The translations under genes were made by a program, and so were the position numbers. A stretch of DNA of 64,000 bases from the NCBI RefSeq assembly GCF_032854445.1, contig NC_088304.1, forward strand, positions 36,195,551 through 36,259,550. Reading direction: 5' to 3'. The stretch comes from Liolophura sinensis. Taxonomy: Eukaryota; Mollusca; Polyplacophora; Chitonida; Chitonidae. Below the pieces are notes generated by a model that saw only the letters and a program-made list of their open reading frames with translations, was not told where the DNA came from and ran no database searches. This document shows, in pieces, positions 1-10,700 of this stretch; position 1 is the first letter of the stretch, and every line of letters starts with the position of its first letter.

Positions 1-60
1 GATAATGTCAGATCAGTGGGGAGGCGGCGCTGGTGTAAAGCAGGGCTTATGGCCATTGTA

Positions 61-282
61 GGGCCTTCGAGACTTAGTTGGTTAGGGTCACCAACGCGGC
101 CGCTGTGAGTTCAAGTCCAGCTCATGCTGGCTTCCTCTCCGGCCGTAAGTTGGAAAGTCTGTCAGCAACCTGCGGATGGTCGTGGGTTTGCTCCTGGCTT
201 CGCCCGGTTTCCTCCCACCATAATGCTGGTCGCCGTGGTATAAGTGAAATATTCTTGAGTACGGCGTAAAACACCAAGAGTT
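61..282 (+). mobile_element. tRNA-headed SINE, internally deleted copy
   Basis: First of a family seen throughout the window. An intact member (see 31890-32161) has a tRNA-like head with A box and B box, a conserved middle (CTGCGGATGGTCGTGGGTTT) and a 3' part reading TAAGTGAAATATTCTTGAGT then CGTAAAACACCAATCAAA and an A-rich tail. This copy starts with a head like GGCCTTCGAGACTTAGTTGG, lacks about 40 bases between the A and B boxes, and then follows the consensus to AAAACACCAA. Family identity is by comparison of copies inside the window. I cannot name the family with certainty; a molluscan relative of the described broad animal SINE superfamilies is likely. Confidence 0.85.
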
Positions 283-760
283 GATTGCTGCGCAACGTGT
301 CTAGTATTACAAAGTGTCAGTGTCTATTGTAGCGTCGTACTCAACAAACTGAGATAGGGACAATTTACTTCCGTAAAAGCGGATTACGACATCAATTTAT
401 TTGGATATGACACTTAGTATCTTCCTCCCCACAACCCAGCATCAATACTGCAATATTAGGATTCTTGTTTGAATATCAGTCCAGTGTCCACTTTTCTCAA
501 AACTTCGTAAGTCACACTTTTCGTAACTTCTAACTTATAGTGCCATAAAGCGATATCATTTACGAGGAAAGTTACGGAAAACGGATTTACGACGTTTTGT
601 GAAAGCGGCCCAGGTCTGTGTAGCTGCAGTTTTATCAGCGTGTAATTTGTTTGGGACGATTATGTCGTACATATTCCATCCAGTAAAAGGATGCAGTATG
701 TTTTTTTCCTTACTCTTACCCGGATTACTGTGACATAGCAGACTCTTGAGACGATAGTGG
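283..760. other. 5' flanking DNA without a recognised gene
   Basis: No reading frame with coding character and no repeat were recognised. The short open frames here lack protein-like composition or splice context. Confidence 0.5.
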
Positions 761-990
761 TGTGACGTCACATCAGCTCAAGCAATAGCGCCCTACCTTG
801 GATGTATGCCAGGCCGCATTCACGCGGGAAACATTTTATTGTTACGCCGTAGATGCTGAAGAATGCAGGCTATTTACTAAAGGATGCAGGCTATTTTACA
901 CACAATGACGGATTTTTCTTCGCTTCTGAACCAAGAGAAACAGCTGTGTGTTAGGTCTACATTATCCTGGCCTGGACTCCTCATTGAAGA

Positions 991-1084
991 GCCCCGGTTT
1001 CCACCCACCATAATGCTGGCCGCCGTCGTATAAGTGAAATATTCTTGAGTACAGCGTAAAACACCAATCAAAAAAAAAAAAAAA
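991..1084 (+). mobile_element. 5'-truncated SINE, 3' end only
   Basis: Only the 3' portion of the SINE family is present: CCACCATAATGCTGGCCGCC, the AAATATTCTTGAGTA block and AAAACACCAATC, followed by a run of A. It lies inside the putative promoter region of the kinase gene. Confidence 0.85.
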
Positions 1085-1240
1085 TCATTGAAGAGCTGGC
1101 GTCTGTAGGGTATTGGAAAGCTCACCCGTCGGTAATGGTAAAGCAGACCTAGCTAACTTCACCTGTGCACAGCGGCCATAGAGCGCCGGCGCTGGGGCGG
1201 TGTTCTCATTTATTCGGCGTGGATGATGTCACAGAGAGAT

Positions 1241-1247
1241 TATATAA
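1241..1247 (+). promoter_or_regulatory. possible TATA box
   Basis: TATATAA occurs between the CRE sites, about 240 bases before the first in-frame ATG. It is a plausible core promoter element for the kinase gene, but no transcript data are available and the motif is short. Confidence 0.25.
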
Positions 1248-1649
1248 CGACGTGAACAATAATGCCATATGTCACATTGTGACGTCAACTCACTTGACGT
1301 CGTTGTCAAATTCGTTCTACTGGTAACGTGCAAAAATGACATCACAGAGCGTAAGTGGATGTTTATGAGTTTAATGACGCGTTGTCATTATGACGTCAGT
1401 GACGTTACCATCGCGTAGCTAGATAAAAGCGTAAATGGTTAACATGCCGCAGCCGTAAACGTATAATACCCTCTGTTTACCTAAATGGCCTGGACCAGAG
1501 ATCCAGGCGCTAAGGCCAGCAGGCAACCCAAGTGGAAGAAGTCACGACGAGCTACCAACGAACGACTCGACTCAAAATCCTGCGTCACCAGAGGGGTTCC
1601 TTCACAGCTAAGTTTCAGTCAGCAGGAGCTAATTCGGGTTCAGTGTTTT

Positions 1650-1787
1650 ATGAGTGGCTACAAATTGACAGACAGAGCAGTGGGGTCAGGGGCCTACGCT
1701 AAAGTCTACTTGGCCGATGTTACCCCAGAGAAGATGATTGTCGATCCACTGATGGGGGAAATAGCTCTCCAGGGAATAGCGCCACAG
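1650..1787 (+). CDS. kinase exon 1 (glycine-rich loop)
   Basis: The frame encodes MSGYKLTDRAVGSGAYAKVY and runs to a GTGAGC donor at 1788, phase 0. GSGAYAKV is the nucleotide-binding glycine loop. The frame is open upstream to an ATG at 1485, so the true start may be earlier. The stretch after the loop (TPEKMIVDPLMGEIALQG) is longer than usual before the VAVK lysine. Confidence 0.75.
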
Positions 1788-4700
1788 GTGAGCCGACAAT
1801 TTTGTTATGATCAGTTTTCTCTCTGCTGTTTTGAGTGCCATGCATGAATTACAGTTGCACTTTTACTGAGATTATTACAATTTATTAAGGTAAAGAGACC
1901 TATATTTGTGTTTCTAGTTAAATGTCCCGCGTTACAGTTAGGCTATATTCACCTGAATTCACCAGTGAGATCGTGGTTGAATTTAGCCCTCGTCCGTTGT
2001 AGAAGTGAAATGTCATCTTCAGTTCTACGTAAAGCGTCAACCTAATAATTAAATGAAATAAGTAAACATCAGCCATTCTTCATTCTGATTCAGATATCAA
2101 CGTCTGTGTAACGGTTTCGCTATTTCAGCCTCACATTCATTAGGCCAACAATAAGTGGGATATTTGATATTGCTGCTTTCTAAAGGTGTACTGATTTTTC
2201 CTTTTAACCTGTATTGATGTTGTATTCCTTCTAGGTTGCCGTGAAAATAATCGATAAGAATCTTGTCCCAGTTGGATTCTTGAAGAAGTTCCTCCCTCGA
2301 GAGTTGGAGAACCACTCAGGATTAAAGCTTCACCCGAACATTGTGAGTAATACAGCAATTTGTTCAGCTCCGGTCGTATGTGGGAAGGTCTGCCAGTAAA
2401 CTTCGGATTGTCGCGGGATTCTCTTATGGTTTCGCTCGCTTTCCTCCAATCATAATGCTTGTTGTTGTCATAGAAGAGAAATGTTCATGAGTGCAGCGTA
2501 GAGAAGTAATCAAATAAATAAATAAAGTAAATGAATAAATACAGTAATTTTTATCCGATTATAATTAGTTCTGTTATTGTTAATTTGTGGTTCATACATG
2601 TGACTATGGTTGTCGTTTAATCTTCCGTCGTATCATCCGCATATCTGTCAGTAGTATGAACTGGAATGTGGTTTAATATTTTTATTTATCCAACGATCAT
2701 GATTATAATTAGGGTAATCGAATACTTCGTCCGAATGCTTTGCGGACATTGTAGCATTCCTCGATATCATGGGCATAATTGTGGCTTGGGAAGGTCTGCG
2801 CAAGGACATGAGTCGAAGGCCGTGGGTCTGATCGGTTTCATCCGAGCGTAATGCTATAGGTGAAATATTCTTGTACACCAAATAAATAAATAAATATAAT
2901 TGGAGTAAACAGCGTGTGGTTTAGTGCTATAATATAACATAATTTACCCATCGATAACGGAGATTTAACCTCGCTAGTTAGCCACACCCGCATGAATAAA
3001 GGCAGACAACTTTTGCTCTCTACACATGGCGTACCACAGTAGATGACGCGAATAGCTGTCTTGTCTTTATCTTGTATTGCTCTTACAGTTCAGGCTTACT
3101 GCTTCACATCGTTTTTCCTTATTCATGTGCGATGTTTAACATCGTCTTTCCTTATTAAGGTTCGCTGTTTCGAGTACTTCTTTTCTGGCGACCACGTGTT
3201 CATCATAATGGAGTACTGTCAGCATGGCGACCTGCTCGATCTCATCAACACGTCTATCGGTAAACACGGCAAGTGTTTCAGCAGAGCGCTCATGAAGAAG
3301 ATCTTTCGTCAGATTTGTCACGGAGTTCAGCACCTGCATGCGGAAGGCATCGTACACAGGTATGCTGAATCAGGGGCCTATGGGAAACCATTTAAAATAT
3401 CATCATATAATAAGGTCATTACAGTGTAATACTGGTATTAACACTAAACGAAAACGTTTAAAATAAACTGAAACAGTCTCAATGGCAATTTTTAATAGTT
3501 TCATTCAGTTGAATTAACCCTAGCTTGCTTTCATTTGAAAGCCTATAATGTATTATCCGCTTAATTTCTACCCGTTTACCTTTTGATTGGTTGTGTGGTG
3601 GATAACTCGGGCAATTAACTATATCTGTTGACTATGTAGGGATCAAAATGTACTCCCTTAGTTGACAAAATATTGTATTACTCTTAAAAACCATATATGT
3701 GTGCTGTTTTGTAAACATGTGTTTGTGTGGATCTTTAAGTAATCAAGATGTATACCACAGGCACTCAATTTGGTATACATTTTAAGTACCGGCGGCTATA
3801 CAACACCGGTATATAATGTGGTGTGTACCGGCAGCTATACAACACCGGTATATAATGTGGTGTGTACCGGCAGCTATACAACACCGGTATATAATGTGGT
3901 GTGTACCGGCAGCTATACAACACCGGTATATAATGTGTGGTGTGTACACAATTGATTTTGTAAATTAAGAAGAGGCATGGTTGTGATCTTAATGAGAGGA
4001 CTAACCTTTTTGTTATATTTTTTAATAGAATTCTGAAAATGATCAAGTGCTCAATTGGTTCGCGCTTTAGCGCAGCGTAATGACCCAGGGAGCATCTCAC
4101 CAGTGTGGGTCGCTGTGTGTTCAAGTCCTGCTGATGCTGGCTTTCTTTCCGTCCTTACCTGGGAATTTCTTAGTCCTGGGTTTCCCCCGGGCTCTCCCCG
4201 TTCTCCTCCCGCCATACTGCTTGCCGCCGTTGTATAAGTGAAATATTCTGAAGAACGGGGGTAAAACGCCAATCAAATAAATAAATAAATACTCTCAAAA
4301 AACCATATATGTGTGCTGTTTGTAAACATGTGTTTGTGCGGATCTTTAAGTAATCAAGATGTATACCACAGGCACTCAATTTGGTATACATTTTAAGTAC
4401 CGGGAGCTATACAACACCGGTATATTATGTGGTTTGTACACAATTGATCTTGGAAATTAAGAGGAGGCAATGTGAACTGTGATCTTAATGAGAGAACTAA
4501 CGTTTCTAATATTTTTACACACAATTCTTAAAATCATCATGCCATGATATTGTAATACAAACGACCTTCATTGTTTAGTTTTTGTTTCTGCCCTTCTAAT
4601 TGCTTCACACATCATATGGACCCACAAAACACAGACTATGCTGTGTAGCCAACAAACGTTTAGGTAAAAAGCCAAGAAATGTAACTGGCTCACACAACGT

Positions 4701-7700
4701 TCGGTATGTGGTAATAATAGAATATGTGGTACAGGCTATGGACATTTTATTACTTTTTCAGAGATCTAAATGTGAGAACATTCTACTGACGAAGGACGAA
4801 GACGCAAAAATCACAGTAATGATTAGATGAGTATATGCTATTGCCCAATAGCCTTTGTCGGGATGACATGAGGCAAGCTCATACGAGTCTAAAAGTGAAA
4901 CTATGTGCTCAATGTACTCAGATTATATCAGAGGTATTCTCGTCATGCTTTATTCATTCTAGCAGCTGATGGATGCAAGTACCATGATGACTACACTCTA
5001 CACACAAAAAATGAATCTGTTAATTTTAACATAAACTGTGAGTGATGCAGGAATGTATTCTGTTGTTGTAACACAATATTCTATCATGTTCAGCCTAATA
5101 TACTGTTAGTCTAACAGAATATTTATGTTGAATTAACAGAATATGTGTGCTATATTAAATGAACAATCACTCAGCCAACAGACCTTCTGTTCAAATTAAC
5201 TGATTAATTTTTTAAGTGTGTCTTTGTCATGGAAGTTACGAAATGTGCAGTTTGCGACAGGCCCTGATAACTCAAAACTATCAAAAGAGTTTAAAACAAA
5301 ACATTTTGTGATATAAAAGATTTTCACAACTGCACAAAAGAAAGGTAGCAGTGGGGGTTTTGAATCGTTGTCAACCACTACAACAACAGCCGATTAACAA
5401 TTTTGTCCGACACGTTAGATGACAGCTGTTGATGAAGTATCCGCACGTGTCAGCCTTATCAAATGGCAAGTGGATAAGTTTGCTGTATTGCCATTTCTAA
5501 CCATTTTTGTGCAGCCGCCATTCAATGGTTGTGGCAGGGTATAAAATTTCATGGCCTGGGGATTCCCAGTCAAGTAGGCATACAACAGAGAAATGATGTC
5601 GCTGTGTTTATTAGCAGATATAAAAGAAAATTATAGTCTGGTATATCCGCTGATATACGCTTGTGTGTTTAATCATGCATGTACTAACTTAAACTTAAAC
5701 GGTGTGTAAAGTCTATTATAACTATGGTTTTTACTATGGTCCTGCATGATGAACTGTTTTTTTTTTTTTCAGATTTCGGCTTTTCTTGTCGAGTTGAAAG
5801 TAAACTTACTATCTTGAAGACTTCTTGCGGATCGTATGCGTACGCAGCTCCAGAAGTCATACAGTGTAAACCGTATAATGGCTTCAAGGCGACATCTGGA
5901 GCTTGTAAGTGGTCATTTTTATTAGAAACAAATGTATCGTGTTGGCAGTTAAATTTGCATGGTTTGCAGAATGGTGTCTGCTACTTTTTATCCGAATTGT
6001 GTATTGAGTAAAGGTCTACAATCATAACGCATGCACGTTCTGTATGTTAATTATGTCTTGAGGTCTGTCAAACAGTCTAGTCTGTAATGTGAGAGACAAT
6101 TTTGTAGTTTGATCCTAATTATGTCTAGAGGTCTTTCAAAAAGTCTAGTTTGTAATATGTACGACAATTGATAGTCTAAGCCTTTTTCTCCATGTTACTA
6201 GAACGACAATTTTTTGGGGTTTCGGTGCATCCGCTGTCCTCAGTTCCTTGAGGTGAATAACCATCAGCGCCATTAGAACCGTTATTGGTGGTTTTACATG
6301 AAGTTCACTGGAGAGCCGTTGTCTTTTTATCCTAGCGGCAAACACTAGTTTTGAACTTTGAACTTTCATCTTAAGTGTAAACGTTTATCAGCTATTTGTC
6401 CACTTCCTCCACCCTTGCCCCGTTGCAAACGTGAAATATTCTATAAACCAAAAAGGAAGCGGAGCATCGAACTGTCAGAATTCAACACCTTGAAATCTAA
6501 TGTTTGTCTTGTAATTCAAGGGGGGTAATCCTGTTTGCAATGGCCAACGTCGTCTGCCGTCAAAGAGGGCCTGGCAACGGACGTGGAAGAACAGATGAGG
6601 CATCAAACACTGACGTTAATAGCTCGGTCCCCGGGGGTATGTAGAAAATGTATCCAAATATTTGATTCAATTATTTGTTTTACCACAGTAAAATGAGGTT
6701 ATGCTTACGTCTGCTTTTATTTCTGACCATCTGTCGGTAACTTTAGGAATAAAGTTACGCACGAATTTTAATAGAAATTCTGTTCACAGATTGGCCTTGG
6801 GATATGGAGTAGTCCATTACATGTTGGTCGGGATTCAGAATATTTTATAACATTCGTNNNNNNNNNNNNNNNNNNNNNNNNNNNNNNNNNNNNNNNNNNN
6901 NNNNNNNNNNNNNNNNNNNNNNNNNNNNNNNNNNNNNNNNNNNNNNNNNNNNNNNNNNNNNNNNNNNNNNNNNNNNNNNNNNNNNNNNNNNNNNNNNNNN
7001 NNNNNNNNNNNNNNNNNNNNNNNNNNNNNNNNNNNNNNNNNNNNNNNNNNNNNNNNNGGGCGAAGGTTCTCACTGTCAGCATCACTATGTATCGTGATTT
7101 ACGAGGAAAGCCGAACTGCTTACCCATCTTTTGTACTAAATACCCTATTTACAAAATGTACTAAGTACCCTATTTACAAAATGAAAATTAAGGCTCAAGC
7201 TTTCTAAATGGATGCTAACAGGATATACGAAGATGATAGCCATTCGTATAATAAACCTAAATTGGAGAGTACGTGGGAAGGTCTGCAGCAACCTGCGGAC
7301 GATCATGGGTTTCCCGGGGGCTCTGCCCCTTTTCCTCCCACCTGTAATGCTGGCTGCCGTTGTATAAGTGAAATATTCTTGAGTATGGCGTAAAACAACA
7401 ATCAATAAATAAATAACATTAAATTGGAGACGATGGAAGTTACTATTGCTGTCAACTTTTGCTATCATAGTTGTTTGATTAACTTTTAAAATCGTGGAAC
7501 AACAGTATATATAGATACTTGAATATAAAACAAATCAATAACGTTTTTCAGTTACAAACACTGTCGTTATAAATCTTTGTAAATGTAGCCACACTAAGAT
7601 GCATAATCCGCACTATTGAACAAAATAATGTATATTTACAGGCTGTACGCGACACAGAGGTATTGGCACCTTGTAAATTTAGGTTGGTAACAAAATTAAC

Positions 7701-10700
7701 GGCTGCATTTGCTGTAAAATTGTATTCCGTGTTTTCGTTTTTTTAAATTTTTGTATTACATGCAATGGCAAACACTGTTGTCGTAAAGCTTTCTTGCTCT
7801 CCTTTTTTAAAAACTTGGTCGTAATATTTTACAATGCGTTGTTCAGAATGTTCTGTCCTGTTAAGAAAATTCTCCAATATCATCCGGATCACCGCCTCAG
7901 CTGGGAGGAGATTTTGAGCGACAGATGGTTGAGCGATAATGACACGAGACCTTCGATGAGGAGGTTTACCAAGCCTAGATGGGGTGGTAAGGATATATTG
8001 ACAATCTGATTTTTCCAACAACAACAACAAAACATGTCTGTTTGACTTTGATTTTTTCCACCACCGCGCATCCAGTTGACGGCAGGAGGGCTTTAGGAAG
8101 TGCAGTGTCCAATATTCGCAAAATTGCAAATACAAATTAGACAAAGATGGCGACATGAATATACTTTCCTCAACAGTGCATACCATTGATGCCTTGTGAC
8201 AGATATGCACTAGTGGGTATAAAATCCCTTTCCAGATTATATCGATTTCTTTTCTTTGTTTATCTGTTCGGCCGATTCTAATTGTTTATTGTAAGTTACT
8301 ACTATCTTAGCCTACAGAGGCAGTTGATTGTATGTTCGGACTACGATCGCGATATAGACATGTATATAAATATATACTATACTGCTTTAGATTCAAATAT
8401 TTAATTTCTTGCAGAACTCGTACACAATGGACAAGCAAGACGAGAAGAATGAGCCACAGGAAACATCACCTCACGACAAGAAGAAACAATCCTCTAGAAA
8501 TGGTAAGGCACCAAGCACATTTACGGGAGTTGTCCTGAATCATAGAGAAATGATAAAGTTTGTCTGAGGGCTAACTTTGTCCTCGAGCAACACGGGTCCA
8601 AGCTGAACTAACACTAGTTTTCTTGGAGTTAATGAGAAATACTCTTGTCAGTTTGCTCAGTTTGAGTTCAGAGAAAATCACTCCGTTCGTCAGGACATGA
8701 AGGATTTTCCCCACATATGATGGACGTATATCGTTTAGCGATGGAGAAAACCTAAGTGTCTGGAGTAAGCCACAGCCCTTCGCAATACCTGACTAACACC
8801 ACCTTGGAAGCAGTGAAAGTGGGTTTCGATCACGTGACACATTGGTGAAGCGCCAGATAGTCGCCAAGAGCCAGTGTTTAAACCTTCTCAGGCCGTAAAG
8901 GTTCTATCTTGATTGCCGCATCTTGATTGGTCCATCCTGATTGCCGCATCTTGATTGATCCATCCTGATTGCCCCATCTTATTGCCCCATTTTGATAGCT
9001 CCATCTTGATTGCTCCATCTTTGTTAAAAGCAGTTGCCGATTAAAATGCTGGATTTGAACAACCTGACCTGATTTTTGCTTTTTTAAAGTACATGTACCA
9101 CAGGGAACTATGCCTGTCGGATACACTCCAACATTACATATATACTCGGACAAAAAAGATACTGTGCATTAAAGTTTGCAGAATTTTAAAAACGTTTGAA
9201 CGAATAAGATTATCCAAGTAAATCCTACATTACTATTCGTTATAGGCGATCTCAGAGTACGCATTCCCCGAATAAATTACCCCTCACAAGACGCGCGCGG
9301 TCTACGTGACACTTTTTTCCACGTGTTAAGTATTTTACGACTCTGTATGCCCTGATTTGCCTGTTTTGTGTGTCACTGGATAGTCACTCTTAAGCCATTG
9401 CAAATGTTCACCCCATGTTTTAAAGGCATCACGATGTCATGCCAAGACTGAGGTTTAACGAACGTAACCTTGCGGTTGGTATTCTAGTCACAGGATTGCG
9501 AGGCGGATACATTGTCAAAGAAAGATCATAAAACCCTCGCCCGATGCTAGAGAATTTTTCCGGAGGGATCGTACGCGCTCTGGACCGCCACAGGTAACGA
9601 CGCCTGCGCATAATCGGTGGATTCCTTTGACACACCTCAGAAACAGATGCCAAATAGCCGTAGAAACCGGCCATTGTTGCATAAACCCCCAAACCGTAAG
9701 AAATCGTCTGCGCGATATTAGGTTTCGAGCTTGTCGTCGTGTGATGCGTCTGTCGCCACAACATCGTCAGTCAAGATTGCAGTGATACAGGCAGTATGTC
9801 AGACGCCCTGATGCTGGTGGGGAAGTGTACTGTTTACAGACGCTTCACGATTTCGCTTTTCCCATTCAGATCGTAGTCGAGGTGGGCGTTAATTTGAAGC
9901 CTGTGTTGTCTACGGAAACCGTTTCAAATGGTGGCGGGTCAGTGATGGTGTGGAAGGTTTCACATTTCGCCACCATACCCCTCTTATTGTTGACGGTAAC
10001 GTGAATGCTGCAGATTAGCAAGACAGATCCTTCAGCCCGTTGTCGCCATTTTCTGTAGCGTCACGGCAGGGGATCACATTTCACCAGAACAATGCTCGTC
10101 CCTAAAGGCCCGGATGACAAGTATTTATGGATGCAAACATCTTTCAGATGATTCCATGGCCTGCAAATTCACCTGATTTAGTACCTATGGGCGGAGATTC
10201 TGCAAACATTCCTTGCTCGTCTGGTGACGGTGAGACGGTGATGCACAGAAACCATCGACGCGTGGACACTTCACTGATCTTCACTTTGACCCTTCCTCCA
10301 TCAAGGGCTTTGAAAACAATGGATTGTCCTGTGCCAATTAATATCAAAAATATATTTATATCTATACACAGTTACTTTGTTGAGTGAGTGTGGAATAGAA
10401 AGCTATTACATAGGCTTAAACTCGTGTTTCAAACTCCCCGATAGCCTGATGGAGTTCAACGATGTATGTGAGCCCCAGACGCCGTTTATATGGCTTACAT
10501 ACTGAAAGACTTGAGGCCGATTCCACAAGGCCAGTTGTACAATTGTCAGAATTTGAAATGTGATTTAAACGATTATTTGTGACCATATATGCATGTTTAT
10601 CGAAGTGTATCCAAATATTAGCCTCTGGTTATGAAAGCCGGATGAAGCCGATATGACCATACTCTGTGGCACAAACTGCATATAATATCGAGGTTTTAAA

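Larger units (their letters stand above)
763..1407 (+). promoter_or_regulatory. cluster of cAMP-response-element (CRE) palindromes upstream of the kinase gene
   Basis: Full palindromic TGACGTCA sites lie at 763-770, 1280-1287 and 1391-1398. Near matches are TGACGTCG at 1295-1302 and TGACGTTA at 1400-1407. The last full site is about 90 bases before the upstream in-frame ATG (1485) and 250 before the family-like ATG (1650). CRE sites bound by CREM/CREB are the classic promoter elements of mammalian post-meiotic testis genes, which fits a TSSK-type kinase. That link is inference; the sites themselves are read directly. Confidence 0.55.

Noticed and set aside
3765-4124. Minus-strand open frame of 119 codons with repeated HYIPVLYSCRYTP-like peptide
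   Set aside because: It is created by the 39-bp minisatellite, whose unit length is a multiple of three, and it runs into the SINE.
6768-7127. Minus-strand open frame of 119 codons
   Set aside because: It spans the 200-N gap, so its length is meaningless.
7743-8210. Minus-strand open frame of 155 codons
   Set aside because: It lies antisense to kinase exon 7, which has clear kinase motifs on the + strand; the antisense frame shows no domain.
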